Part shown: positions 20,901 through 41,800 of the stretch, in pieces
How positions within the stretch are numbered: position 1 is the stretch's first letter
Layout of the letters: each line of letters starts with the position of its first letter
DNA from: Petrosia ficiformis
Lineage: Eukaryota > Porifera > Demospongiae > Haplosclerida > Petrosiidae
NCBI GenBank assembly: GCA_947044365.1
Contig: OX345648.1
Location: forward strand, 5,789,617-5,853,616
Direction of reading: 5' to 3'
DNA: 64,000 nt
Program-made: the position numbers and the translations under genes
Notes under the pieces: model-generated
The model's input: the letters and a program-made list of their open reading frames with translations, nothing else
Told to the model about the DNA's origin: nothing
The model's database searches: none

Positions 20901-23714
20901 TCCCCTCCTTACAGCTTTGAATGGATTACGTAAACTTGAAGATAGCTGGATATTTGAAGATCCCGTAACTGAAGATATAGCACCCGGATATTTTGATGTG
21001 GTTGAAAAACCTATGGATTATTCTACTGTGGAAAAGAAGATTGAGAAAGGAAGTTATGTGGAAAAAGAAGAGGTAAAGGATCAACAATGGATGAATGAAT
21101 GGATGGAATGATAGATGAATGGATGGATGGATAGAGGAATGAATGGATGGATGAATGAATGAATTATGGATGGATGGATAGATGGATGAATGGATGGATG
21201 GAATGATAGATGAATGGATGGATGGATAGATGAATGAATGGATGGATGAATGAATGAATTATGGATGGATGGATAGATGGATGAATGAATGGATGGAATG
21301 ATAGATGAATGGATGGATGAATGGATGGATGGATAAATGAATGAATGGATGGATGAATGAATGAATTATGGATGGATGGATAGATGGATGGATGAATGGA
21401 TGGATGAATGGATGAATGAATGGATGGATTGATGAATGGATGGATAATTATGAAGTTTATAACTTATCTTTATAGTTTATTGCTGATGTAGAGCTTATAT
21501 TTAATAATTGTAAAGATTATAACGGAGAAGACAGCGAGTATTATGATCTAGCGCATGAAATGCTGGAGACATTTCATAAACTGATGCAACAAATTGAGGG
21601 AGAAGTAGATGATGATGAGGATGATGAAGGGAAAAAGAAAAAAAAGAAGAAATCACCCTCTCCTGAGTTGACCTCTGAGAGTTCAGAGGAGAGCGAGGAA
21701 GAAGAGGAGGAGGAGGATGGTGAGGATGGGACTGTGATAAAGAAAAAGGTCAAACGAACTAAAGAACTATCGTTGCATAAACCATTAATAATTAACTCAC
21801 ATCAACCTGGTATGTATAGACATCATCCAGCAAACATGTATCCACCTCATCACATGATGCCACCACAAATGAGGCCTCCACACATACCTCCAGAAATGAT
21901 GATGTACCCTCCTCATCCATACTATGGACACTACGCACCTCATCCAATGCAGATGAGGCCACACCCGCGTGAAGCTTTTTTCCCGCCACCAGAGGCTTAT
22001 CGTTATCCTTATCATATGAATGGCATGCCACCTCCACCCCCTTATCAGCAATCTGTAATGCCTAATGAACGTTTCATGATGCAACAGGAACATAGAATGC
22101 CACAACGGATGCCACACCCACCACAAAATGGACCCATGCATCCTCCAATGGTACCAAATGATCCACCTCCCCATAATGATGTTGAAAAAGATGTTGGACA
22201 AAGAGTAAGTAGCCCGCGTATTTCAAGTACAGTTCAAACCCCGCCCACATCTGGTGATGAGAAGAGCAGTGAAGTTGATGATAATAAGCTATCACAACCT
22301 AAAGAGAATGAGACGACATCTTCAGAAACACCAAACGAAAAAACCGAACAACCTATATCTGAAAAACCCAAAGAACAAAAAGAAGGAGCCACGCAAACAC
22401 AATCTCCCAAGCCACACCCACATCCACAACGTCCTAATCCCCATGGTATGCATCATATGAGAGGTGGCTATCCTCAACCTCCAGGTATGATGGATGAGAG
22501 ACAGAGATATTACCATGCCATGATGATGAGAAGACAAATGATGTCACGAGGGGGATACCCCTCTCCTGATGAAGCTTATTACATGTGGAATGGACAGCGT
22601 CCTCCTCATTCTCCATACGGACCCACCCATCAACCACACCCCTCTCAATTAGCCATGATTGAAAAGCAGAGATATATGGAAAATCAAATGAGATTGAGAG
22701 CTGCTCATGCTGGAGGAGGTAAGTGTATACAATGATTCTTAGTTCAAGTCATGTGATTTCCATGTGACCTATTCATATTTCTAATCAAAATCCAGACAAA
22801 ATATGTTAGTATTTTGATAATGTGGGTATCTGCGAGGAACAGGAGGTCTATTTAATAACTTATAGTGGAGTGTTGCGCTAATGTTTACGTTCATTATAAA
22901 TGTATAAGACATATAAACATGTTCGTTTGTGTTTTCATTAGGTCAAAGGCCAACAAGACCTGTTGTAAACTCTAGAGGAAAGGGAGAGGGTGAAACAGGA
23001 CGACAAGGAGGGAAAACTGAGAAGGGAGAAGAGGATATTCCTGATTATCATGATTCATTAACTCGTTATGCTTTAGGATTGGCATCTAGCGAAGAGGAGA
23101 AGGATGAAGGTAGAAAGAATGAACCAGTGAAGGAAGGGGAGGAGGATGGGACACAGGAATCGAGCTCTGAACAAACTGTGGAAAAGGAGAAGTTAAAAAT
23201 GGAACAATTGAAACTAATGGAATATAGGAGAATGCAACAGATGAGAGCTAATTGGCCACACCCACCTCATCCTAGTCACATGATGTCAAATGGTTATGAA
23301 GGGGGTATGCCACACCCACAATTAGGTCACATGATGCCACCTCATATGTACGGACAACACCCATCCAATATGCCGTACCCACCTTATCAAGGTAAGTCAG
23401 GTGATTATCACATGACTATTGTTAACCCTTTGTATTTATTAGATCCTTACAGTGGCCGTGTCATGATGACACCAGAAATGGAAAGATGGAAATATATGGA
23501 GATGCAACGACAGATGATGGTACGATCGAATCCCCAAAACATGTCACCAATGCCAATGAAAAGACCACTTCAACAACAGCAGCAGCCTGTATCACAACAT
23601 GATCATGTGACTAATGGATCAGAGTCACATGATCAGGCTGAACCTCCACAAAAGCAAGCAAAGATATCGGAAGATAAAGAACATAGTGACGAAGATGTTT
23701 CTTTAGAGAAATAA
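17989..23714 (+). CDS. CECR2: CECR2-like DDT and bromodomain chromatin-remodelling factor
   Basis: Predicted nuclear subunit that partners ISWI ATPases in the CERF remodelling complex and binds acetylated histones. A 7-nt first exon (17989-17995, M-D) joins the exon near 18214, giving [17 protein letters not shown], the conserved CECR2 opening; then [13 protein letters not shown] and the DDT-like block [13 protein letters not shown] joined to [21 protein letters not shown] basic coiled coil rich in Glu and Lys follows (about 20550-20760). The bromodomain is split by a microsatellite intron: [16 protein letters not shown] and [17 protein letters not shown], then [20 protein letters not shown] at about 21475. 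The C-terminal third is low-complexity Pro/Met/His-rich with acidic patches, ending VSLEK at 23714. Recognition is by the N-terminal DDT block plus bromodomain; the tail is poorly conserved. Confidence 0.93.
18930..19097. repeat. Palindromic TGTACATGTACA repeat cluster in a CECR2 intron
   Basis: Three to four copies of a roughly 45-bp unit containing TACATGTACATGTACTATTA and TGTACAATGTACATG. Almost every segment is self-complementary. Confidence 0.85.
19370..19690. repeat. AT-rich TTAGTTAACTAA-type repeat segment in a CECR2 intron
   Basis: Repeated short palindromes of TTAGTTAACTAAAA and ACTAAAACCATTTTAGTA. It ends in a block (about 19609-19672) that recurs in an EMC10 intron. It probably derives from a small non-autonomous element; ends were not defined. 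Confidence 0.55.
20225..20520. repeat. GTAGTATACTA-type repeats in a CECR2 intron
   Basis: Loosely repeated palindromic GTAGTATACTA motifs every 20-40 bp between the exon ending VEE and the coiled-coil exon. Confidence 0.7.
21085..21450. repeat. ATGGATGA microsatellite splitting the CECR2 bromodomain
   Basis: About 365 bp of GGAT/GAAT units with a higher-order repeat near 120 bp. It fills the intron between the bromodomain exon ending KGSYVEKEE and the one starting FIADVELIF. Confidence 0.9.
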
Positions 23715-23955
23715 GTTACTGGTATCAAATATCTTTATTAATCATATTTCCAATTTCACATAGTTACTCACTCAAGTACAAACTATTAACGACACATTAA
23801 TTTCCCTCATCTCATGACTGATTCTTTAAGAATTAAAACTCTCTCGCTTGTAATAGGATATTGTCACTATCTCCTCTAATCTTCCATTTATTAAATTTAT
23901 TGATAAGTTTTACACATGAAAAAAAAAACATCAGTAAAATTAATATATGTAAGTC

Positions 23956-24721
<766 letters not shown>

Positions 24722-24883
24722 CTTTACTTCTTAGACTAAAGACCAACTACACCAAAGAGGACCATGTGCTTGATCACGTGATACAAATAGGTGTGGTGTG
24801 CACACTCACATCCCCACCCATAACCAATCAATCAGTTCATCATCACCTCATCACCTGATTTTTAATTCGTCAAATAATCAAAA

Positions 24884-25593
24884 ATGCCTGTATATTATTC
24901 TCTTATATCTCGTGGACTTGTAGTTCTTTGTGACTATTCCACAGCTGGTGTCAATCTTGAAGGAATATCTTTGACAGCTTTAGGTCAGCTGGGACCATCA
25001 GATATCAGAAGATGTCAAATCTCAGGATATTATTGTATTTATACTTTAGTTGAACTTGGTTTGACATATCTGTGTATTACTGACTCGAAGTATGAAAAGG
25101 TGAGCTTTGTAATCGTATTGGCATGGTTACCAATAAAATAATATGTTAACGTGTTTTGTATATCCAGGAAGATGCATTTGATTATCTTGAAGATGTTAAA
25201 AAGGAGTTTAAAATAGCCGGTCTTCATAAACGTGCACTTTCTTGTGGTCTATATGAACTGAGAATAGAGTTTGGTGATATATTAGGTGAATTGACCAGTA
25301 GAGCATGTGGTGATGGAGTTTCTAAGCTACAGACTAAAGTGGACACTGTACAAGAAGTTATGACACAAAATGTTGAAAAACTACTTCAACGAGGCGATGG
25401 GCTGGATGATTTACAAGGACGATCAGAGGAACTGGCAATGAACTCAATTCAATTTCAACGCACTGCTGGTAAACTTCGTCGTAAAATAATGTGGAAATCT
25501 GTGAAACTATGGGTTGTAATAATTGTTATTATCACTATTATATTAGTGATAATAGCTGTATTAATAACACTTGTAGCTACCAAGAAAATTTAA
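24884..25593 (+). CDS. VAMP7-like longin R-SNARE
   Basis: Tail-anchored vesicle SNARE of the longin class, predicted on endosomes or lysosomes. Exon 1 (24884-25099) encodes MPVYYSLISRGLVVLCDYST and ends LTYLCITDSKYEK, the longin-fold signature. Exon 2 (25168-25593) continues EDAFDYLEDVKKEFKIAGLH. The SNARE helix carries VEKLLQRGDGLDDL with the zero-layer Arg, and the C-terminal anchor (VVIIVIITIILVIIAVLITL) has only five residues after it. Total is 213 aa, close to VAMP7 at about 220. The single 68-bp intron falls after the longin beta strands. It is divergent from RPS13, 162 bp away. VAMP7 is the likeliest orthologue, but a diverged paralogue is possible. Confidence 0.85.
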
Positions 25594-25981
25594 CTTTTGT
25601 ATTGTAAATGTAATGTGTGTTGAATCAACAATCATTTCGTGTCTAATAAATATATTGCTAAAAATTATCGGAACAAATGTTTATATTTGTATAAATTGCC
25701 GATATTAATTACTAATGCTATGAATAATGTTACAAATTATTATAATTATGGTCTTATCTCCATGGCAATTATTACCTAGCAACCCTTTACGACTTGTATA
25801 TTGAAATATTTACACAATGAATTATTTATTGTATGAAATAAAGTTAACAAAAAAAATTATAATAATATTTACTAATTTAGCATGACAGTATTTGGTATAA
25901 AATTTATAAAAGATTACGAAACGTTACGTACATACATACAAACAGACATCGAAAGGAAGTTGTGAATTTACTGGACTGATC
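25594..25981. other. Convergent 3' UTR interval of the VAMP7-like and BRSK genes
   Basis: 388 bp of AT-rich sequence with AATAAA-like motifs near 25645 and 25836. No open frame or repeat of note. Confidence 0.6.
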
Positions 25982-30522
<4,541 letters not shown>

Positions 30523-30751
30523 GTTCCTTCCTGCGATCTATGCTTGTATATGATCTCTTACAGGAAGCTCAGAAGTCAACCGATTGTATATTATTCTCAA
30601 GTTCTTCAAGACGATAATGCAAACAATTATCAAATTGTCTTTATTTTCTGACACACCCCCTAAAACCACATATCAACAGGTACACCCACATAGTTTATCA
30701 TCTATGATGTGATTCTAAAAACGAATTTCAATTACTAATAAAATTATCTAT

Positions 30752-31773
30752 CTATCTATCATCAATATTCTTTGGAGTATTTGATCTTGAGTCTTCAGAA
30801 TCGCTGTGTGTTGGAGTGTCTTTGGGAGTCTCTGTTGTAGTAATCTCTCCGGAATCCTCTATAATATTAACTGAATGTGAAATTTCAGTTTTATTCTCTC
30901 TAAGTAAGGACGAGGAAGAAGATGAAGAGAGAGACAGAATTTGACGAAGATATCGATTCTCATATTCCATTTGTGATAATCTTTCCTCAAGTTTCTCAGA
31001 TGTGACATCTTCTGCTTTAGCGGCTGTATACATTACAGTAGCCATGTGATATAACTGATCGGTACGTGATCTCACCTCCTAGGCAATTACATATATGTAA
31101 TCCTAATAATTGGCTGTGTCATTAGATCTCACCTCCGATAGATTTTCTTGTACAACTGAGTCTTCAAGTTTTTTTGTTGCAATAAAAGATCGCATCTGGT
31201 GAATAAAGTTATCTGTTAACATTGACAAAAGGTATATACATACATATATATACAGGTTTGTTTTTATATAATGTACATGACATACAATGTATACACATAT
31301 GGATAAGTTTGGAACATAACACACTTTCATAATGAGGTTAGAATAAACAATACTTTATAAACACAATAGTTCTATATCAAAATATTTTGATTCTCAGTTC
31401 CACCTGTATCAACATACACAATCATATACCTGGTCACGATACTTGCCCATAATCATTTCCAAAGCTGCCTCATATTCCTCTAATAATGTACGAAGTTCCG
31501 AATTATCTTGTTGTAATTGACGTATATAACTAAATTCAATTCGAGGAGGTCCACGAGGATGATCTTCACCTCCACTAATCTCTTGAACAGCACTCTGATA
31601 CTAAGATGGGGGTCACATGACCAGTTAATTACATGACTATTGATATTTACCTCTATCATTGCTTTTATCTTTTGTTGTAGTACTTCACATTGTTGTAACA
31701 GTTCATTTGCTGCAGTTTCATTTGTATCCACTTTCTGTGAGAGATCTCTGGATATGGATAACAGCCTGTCCAT
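30752..31773 (-). CDS. FGFR1OP2/SIKE family coiled-coil protein
   Basis: Coiled-coil subunit type associated with STRIPAK complexes. The deduced protein begins at ATG 31773 (MDRLLSISRDLSQKVD). It continues LLQQCEVLQQKIKAM, RIEFSYIRQLQQDNSELRTL, LEEYEAALEMIMGKYRDQM, RTDQLYHMATVMYTAAKAED and LSQMEYENRYLRQIL. The QLQ-(Q/E)-N-ELR, ALE-(L/M)-IM-KYR-(E/D)-QM and QLE-EN-LR-IL blocks are hallmarks of FGFR1OP2 and SIKE1. The C-terminal 40 residues are Ser/Thr/Asp-rich. An in-frame upstream extension runs through a CCACACCC repeat and is probably the promoter. The gene is divergent from UMPS with only 91 bp between start codons. It predates the FGFR1OP2/SIKE1 split, so neither symbol is assigned. Confidence 0.85.
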
Positions 31774-31864
31774 TTCTACAATATCACGTGATGTATAACC
31801 ACACCCACCATAAGCCACACCCACCGTAAGCCACACCTAATACCCACGTGGAAACTTTACTGGC
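31774..31864. promoter_or_regulatory. Shared 91-bp promoter with triple CCACACCC box
   Basis: Between the FGFR1OP2/SIKE and UMPS start codons lies a three-fold repeat of TAAGCCACACCCACC (about 31797-31838), a KLF/Sp-type CACCC box by known consensus. Function is inferred from position. Confidence 0.6.
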
Positions 31865-33960
31865 ATGGATGATCTTGTTGTGAGTTTGTTTGAAGTCGAA
31901 GCTGTGAAATTTGGGTCTTTTAGACTCAAAAGTGGTGTTGATTCTCCGATATACTTTGATCTAAGAGTGATTGTATCATATCCTTCTTTACTGGTAAGTG
32001 TAAATTTATCGATAATTAATTAGCCCCTCCCCTCTTTTATAGGTTCAAGTTGGTGAAGTTATGTGGAATGCAATTGAAAAGCAGAAAATAACTGTAAATT
32101 GTCTTTGTGGTGTACCATATGCAGCTCTTCCATTTGCTACTGTAAGGAGATTGCAATTCATTATGTTATAATTACATATATTTTGTTTCGCAGTGTATTT
32201 CAACATCACATGATGTTCCCATGGTGATGAGGCGAAAGGAAGTCAAAGCTCATGGCACAAAGGTTGATCACATGAGTATCACATGTATATGAAAATGTAT
32301 ATGTTTTATAGCGAGCTGTGGAAGGAAAAGTGAATGAAAAGGAGAAATGTCTAATTGTTGAAGATGTGGTTTCAACAGGTGGAAGTATTTTAGAGACTGC
32401 TGAGGTACTTCGAGCTGAAGGGATGGTAGTAGAAAATGCTATAGTATTACTGAACAGAGATCAGGGGGGGACAGAAAATTTACAAGGACAAGGAATTCAA
32501 TTGATAAGGTATTATGATTTATCATCGATCATCACTATCATTATATAACACATTTATAGTGTATTGTCAATACATGAAGTTTTAGACATCTTGGTTAAAC
32601 ATGAGAAAATTAAACCATCCATTGCTCAGGAGGTTACTCATTACATCAGTGGTTCTACACCTCCAATTAGAAAGATTCAACGTGTAACTACATCTATCTA
32701 TCTATATATCTATTTATTTATATGTCTATTTATCCTTTAGCCTTATTCGTACAAACAAAGAGCTAGTGTGGTTTCAAATCCTACTGCATCACGACTTTTA
32801 ACACTAATGGACGAGAAAAGGACTAATTTAGCATTTTCGGCAGATGTACCTACCTCAAAGGAATTAATTAGAGTTAGTAATAATAATCGGGGCATCTTTT
32901 GAAATAGATATTTATTTATTTATAGATTGTTGATGAAGTTGGTCCACACATTTGTCTATTGAAAACACATGTTGATATTCTACCGGACTTCACACTGGAT
33001 GTTGCTAAGCAACTGAAATCGTTAGCGAAAAAACATGCATTTGTAATTATGGAAGACAGGTGGGATAGATAGTTAGATAGATAGATAGATAGATGCACTA
33101 ACAGATAGATATATTATGAAGTGATAGATAAATACAAAGTATCAATTTTGTTACAGGAAGTTTTCTGATATTGGTAACACTTGTAAACTACAGTACAATT
33201 ATTCTCATTATCATATGCAAGAGGAATGGGCTGATTTGGTCACTGCTCATGCCTTACCTGGTCCAGGAGTTATCAAAGCACTTCGAGAAGTTGTTCCAGA
33301 AGGAAGTGGGTGTGTATTAGTTGCTGAGATGAGTTCTGAGGGTAATCTTGCAATTTCTGATTATGTTCAGTCAGCAGTGAAAATGGCCGAAGCAAATAAA
33401 GATTTTGTAGTGGGTGTGGTTTGTCAGAAGAAGTTATCGGACGAACCTGAAATAATTCACATGACACCAGGTATATATATGTGATGCATAGAGGTTTTGT
33501 GATTATGATAATAGTCACATAAGTTATTTTGAGTTAGCATCCAACTTCCTGTGTGCAAGATAAAACACTTCAATGGCGTCTAAAACCATACTCAGTGGAA
33601 GACTGCTCTGTTTTCCACAATAAAAGGCATAACTTAATAATGTCATATTCATAACCTCTATAATTTATTAACCATCACTTGATAATGAATGTGCTATCAT
33701 ATTAGGTGTAAATATTGTTGATACTAGCGATGCCCTTGGACAACAATACAACTCACCCGAGCAAGTAAGTATGTTTGCAATCTCAAATGAAAGATGTGTG
33801 TATATATATATATATTTATCTGCAGGTTGTTGGTAAAAGGTTTAGTGATGTAGTGATTGTTGGCCGAGGTATATACCAAGCAACAGATCCTAGTCAAAAC
33901 GCTGAGCTGTATAAAGAAAAGGCATTCCAAGAATACATGAAATCCTTACAAGATCAGTAG
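31865..33960 (+). CDS. UMPS: UMP synthase (OPRT-ODC bifunctional enzyme)
   Basis: Catalyses the last two steps of de novo UMP synthesis: orotate to OMP with PRPP, then decarboxylation to UMP. The start at 31865 reads [20 protein letters not shown]. The orotate phosphoribosyltransferase half shows [11 protein letters not shown] and the PRPP-binding loop [20 protein letters not shown]. The decarboxylase half shows [11 protein letters not shown] and [10 protein letters not shown], then [12 protein letters not shown] with the Asp-Lys-Asp catalytic set, [13 protein letters not shown] and [13 protein letters not shown]. The stop is at 33960. The domain order is the animal one. One short intron carries a GATA repeat at 33060. 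No frame break was seen. Confidence 0.96.
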
Positions 33961-33987
33961 ACAAACAGCTGATATTTACTTTGTTAA

Positions 33988-36699
<2,712 letters not shown>

Positions 36700-37359
36700 A
36701 ATCACTCAGTTTTTTTCCCTCATTTTATATTCTTTATTTATACAATTTGTTTGTTGCATGTACTATATATTGCACATTCGTGCAGGTATGTATGTCTGTT
36801 TGTACACATGTACATGTATATAATTATGTATTTGTGTGTAAGTGATTGTACATATGTATATATGTGTTTGTATGTATGCATGTACACGCATTTGTACATG
36901 TTTGTGTGTATCATATTATCTAGCTCCATTATTGTGTGAAATCACTTCATTAGCGGGTATACCCCTGTTATTTATCAGTTAATTAAGCTCATTCTTGTAT
37001 TATAATATTTACCTCATTATTACAATGATGTTGCGTTACTAAAAAAAGTTTAGAAATTCATTTTACAGACCATACCAAGTTATATTGTGTACATATATGC
37101 ATGCATACATACAAATGGATTGATAATTAATGTATAGATTACACAGATGTGCCTTTAGTATGTAATTGAATATCTGTCTATTGATAATACAACCAAGTTG
37201 AACTAACACTGTGTATTTATACATTCAGCAGTTTATCACATGACATATCAGGTGGTTATAGTAGTTGAACAGATTCTCATATAATTAATAAATAGTTAAT
37301 CACATTGTAAACACAGCTGGGTTATACGATATTCCTTCAATATAATAATATTGTGTTAA
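36700..37359. other. Convergent non-coding interval between HIPK and WDR83OS
   Basis: 660 bp holding HIPK 3' UTR, a short GTAT-rich stretch (36785-36910) and AT-rich sequence. No gene, RNA fold or element recognised. Confidence 0.6.
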
Positions 37360-37771
37360 TTAATAGTTTAATGTCAATGGTGACGGGTTCTGCATATAAA
37401 CCATTACCAGTGATGAAACCGATAACCTAAAATACAATGAAAATACAATGAAAATACTGTCAAGTTATATATATAATTATGTGTATAAAGTTACGTACAT
37501 TATCAAACTTAATGTTTGTTTCATATCATCAGTGGAACCAGCATTAGACATATATATAACTGAACAGTACACACCAGCCCATGAGGCCAATTTCACCTAC
37601 AGGAAAATATGAAGTATTTATTGTCACAAAACTACATTTTCTTACTTTCATTAGTAATCCCATTAGACTACATATCATACCTAAAGCATTTACATGTTCT
37701 GCATATGTAGGAGTTTCTATTAAAGGGATTGGTTTGAATCTCTTAGCTCTATCTGGTCTTTTCATAGACAT
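37360..37771 (-). CDS. WDR83OS: Asterix (WDR83OS), PAT complex subunit
   Basis: Small ER membrane protein that with CCDC47 forms the PAT intramembrane chaperone complex. Exon 1 (37771-37646) reads MSMKRPDRAKRFKPIPLIE and YAEHVNALGMICSLMGLLMK. Exon 2 from 37596 reads VKLASWAGVYCSVIYMSNAG and STDDMKQTLSLIM, and the last exon reads LSVSSLVMVYMQNPSPLTLNY before TAA at 37360. This tracks the human protein (LLGMIFS, WVAVYCS, LQNPQP) almost end to end at about 100 aa. Two tiny introns interrupt it. Confidence 0.94.
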
Positions 37772-37890
37772 GTTGTGTGGTTAAACTGGTTATTAATTAG
37801 TGGGCAGAGTTTAATAAAAATTATTTTTATTGGGAGAAAAATTTAAAATAATAAATATACATTATATAATAATTATATATATAAATAATA

Positions 37891-38719
37891 TTAAGTGTAT
37901 GATGTACTAAAAGGGTGTTTTTGAGTATGGGGTGGATATAGGAGACCAACCCCTGGAGAGTTACGTAATTGAGAAAGCTGGAGAGGAGTATAATGTTGCG
38001 ATTGTACTGTGTGACCTCCTGTTTGTGGACTCCATACCAACTGACCCTAATTAATATATGAAATATGAAGTATATAATGTGTATAGTTATGATCAATATA
38101 ATATTAGAATCTGACATAGCCACACCCTTTTATACGAGCTGTGAGTCATGCGATTATCATGTGCAATATATACATGTACATAAGTTTCACATACCACAGT
38201 GTTGAAAGTTGTTGATTGAGGCTGTGAAGTCCATCCAGCTAAAATATAATAATGAAAATAGACGATGGGATTTAATTAATAACTCACTTGAAATTGACGA
38301 AGGATGGTTAATTATAACAGGATGGGTGTGCCCAGATGTAGCGAATGCTTGAGTTGCAAGTTCCTCTGCAGAATATGAGGAATCAATCGTTTGTTGTTGC
38401 TCTCGAACTTGAGTTGAGTCTCCAGACTCCGGTGTGGGTCTTTGATGTAAGAACTCTTGTTCTACCCTCTCAAGTTCTTTGTGAATTTGCAAAAGTTGTT
38501 CCAACTGCTCCCGAGAGTATGTCTGGTTTGGAACTGGAGGAGGTAGTTGAGGGAGTGCCTGCCATGATGGTCGTAAATTAGGAGGAGGTGGACCAACGAT
38601 TGGCTGAATATAATAAATGAGAATTGTTTAATACATATTATTATAAATGAATAGACAATATTATATGGGTCACTGGATTAGAATTCATAAACAATAAATA
38701 TGTATTACTTACATATGTA

Positions 38720-38762
<43 letters not shown>

Positions 38763-38780
38763 CACACACACATACATACA

Positions 38781-38814
<34 letters not shown>

Positions 38815-41800
38815 CACACATACATACATACACACATACATACATACATACATACATACATTCACACCAAATGTACTCACATATGTGCATGCACATAAAC
38901 ATGTACATATACATACATACCTCCATTGGTTGTATACTAATCAGTTGTACTCCATTACCAGTTGACATCCAGGCTAATTCTCTCCTAGCATCAAATTCTG
39001 TGCTCCTAGCTGCACGCCCACTTGTTAGACGACTTTGGGTTAATGGCCGAGCACGCATACTTCTTCCAGAACGATATTTACGAGACTAAAAATATAATTT
39101 ATTAATTAACTCATTAATATTTCAAACAGCCTTACTTGTCTTGAAGGAGGAACGTGTTTGTGATCTGTTGTATCATATCCATCAGTAGTACCATGGGCTA
39201 TAGGAAGTCCTCGACTGTTCAGTTTTCTTCTAGCAAAACGTCGTCTATTTAGAAAAGCCCAGGCGGTATATAACTAGTGGATGTCATTAAGTAAGTGTGT
39301 ACCTTGTATTTGGACGACTTGTGGATGGAGGAGTAGTAGGAGCACCATCAGAATGAGAAGAAGGTTCAATATCTCCAAGTCTACCTTCACCCTGTAGATG
39401 ACCACACAAAACAGTTACCATGGTTATCATCAATGAAACTATTTCATTAATTACATACTTCACTGTCTCCTTCCTTCTTCTTTGTTGATATCGCAGGTTC
39501 CACTTCTTGTCCTTTTCTACGATGCCTGCTTGTTGTTCGACGTGGTTGAGAGTGCAACTTGACTCTTTCTCTAGTGACCTAATGATAAAATAATTGATAG
39601 TGAACTTGTTAATTCAATTCATTAACCTTTGGTAATTGAGGAGAATCCTTTTGAGTCACCAAATCTTCAGAAGGTTTTGTTGCACCAGGCTCTGAAAGAA
39701 GAGATGATTTCGATTGGTTGGAAGTTGAAGGAGATGGAGCAACTGAAGAATGAAATCTTAGGCGGAGAGGTCGTGGAGATGGTGCTGGTTGAATGTCAGA
39801 GTAATGTATTACATGTTCAAATAGAGCAGCTGGTGGCTGAAGTTGATAGAACCATTCCTTGTTAATTATTATATTCACATCAATTTAGTTACCTCATCTT
39901 GAGTGGGTGGTTGTTCTAACTGGTTGCCTTGCCATGCATCCAGTTGTCCAGAACTGAATGTGAACATACATGTAACATACATACATACATACATACATAC
40001 ATACATACATACATACATACATACATACATACATACATACATACATACATACATACATACCGTGATGCAAGTAGAGCTAAGGTTGATGATGTTTTCTGAT
40101 GACTTCTATGTCGTGATGATTTCTTTGGTTTTTCAATGATTGGGGTTCCATCTTGTATAGCGACTGTTTTCTAAGACGATAATTATGAGGTCACACAATG
40201 AATATGAGATATTTGGTAATTACATATATACCTCTGGTGGACGGAAAGACTCTACATCAATACTCATTGTCTGAAATGGAGATTAAATATAAAATGATAA
40301 AATTAATTTACATATCTGTTTCATTACTTCAACTCTGTCTTTTGCTTTTCGTTTTCTATTTCGTATGACTACAAATAACACACTGACAAGTATACATACA
40401 GTTAATAACAAGACTCCACCCCCTAATGATCCACCAATGATAATATTGTGAGGTACGGAAGACTTGACTTCAGTAGTGATTCTTGAGATGCTAACAACCT
40501 GGTGATAATATATATCATACACAATTCAAACAGATGAATATCGGCTTACCTCGTATCCTCCAATCTCTGATGGTTGAGATCTTGTTAATACTGCAACTAC
40601 TAGTGATGATTCCACAGGTTCATTTCCTGCTGTTATATAGAAATCAACAGGTACTTCTCCATTATCACTATTCCTATCACCAACTTGTGTTATCTATTGG
40701 AAATGATTAATAATGGAGGTGATTGGTACATCAGTCTATGTCTATATGTCTATCTGTTTGTTTGTCCAGCTATTTTACCAATACTAACTCACTGTTGCTT
40801 CCGCTGCAGATGATAGTTGTTTTTTTCTATTAGCCCCAAGATCATACAGTGAATTGACATATACGTTTACAATATCTCTTTCCAAATCTTTTCTTTCCCG
40901 AGAATTCTCATCAGAGAGTTTAGTATGTTCCTCTGGTGATATTCTAATTACTAATCTAACTAATGAAGACCTCAATTGCTCAGCTGTTATAGTTGGTGCT
41001 GGCTCAAGTGATGAAATGACAACAGCTTGTGTTGCTATACTGGAATGTACTTGCTCAGTGAATGATGTTACGTGTAGAACTGAAGTCATCTGGCTGAACT
41101 TTGGTGTTACTTCTACAGATAGACTGGCTGTTATATCTACATCTGAAGTACTTAGTGTATCCCTGAGTGTTTGTGAACGTATAGTTTGCATTTTATCGAA
41201 TGATGATATAACAAGATGCGTAGATGTAAAAGAAAGGAGACTGTCAAATGATGGTGTGATAGTTTCTGACTCAAAAGTTGGAGTTATTTCACTACTTGCA
41301 AAACTGCTAATTGTAGTAGATATTTCCATGAATCTACTAGGATCATCTAGTGTACTTATCATATCTGGAGGAACTGGTTCAGGCGATAACAGGATAGACT
41401 CCATTGTCAACTTAGTTGACGAGAATACTGAATCAACTGGAGATATTAGTTGTGTGACTAATATAGGATCTGGAGATGTAGTATCTGGAACAGGTATTGA
41501 AAATATTGGTGTACTAAATTCTGTTTGACTAATAGATACATTTAACATAACATCTGGAACAGGTGTTGACAATATTACACTGCTTGACTTCACTATATCA
41601 GTAGTTTCAACTGTTGATGTTATCAGATTTGTTAAAGACTCCATTGTGAACTGAAGAGTTGATGTATCCATTGTAGTTAATTCAAAAGCTGTTGTTGTTG
41701 GATATGGTAGTACTAACGACACAGGAGTTGAGAATAGCATGGTACTGAATTCTGCTTCGCTAATAGAAACACCAACAAACTCAATAGTATCAGTAATTTC

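Noticed and set aside
21792..22637. Minus-strand Trp/His-rich frames
   Set aside because: Antisense of the Met/Pro/His-rich CECR2 tail.
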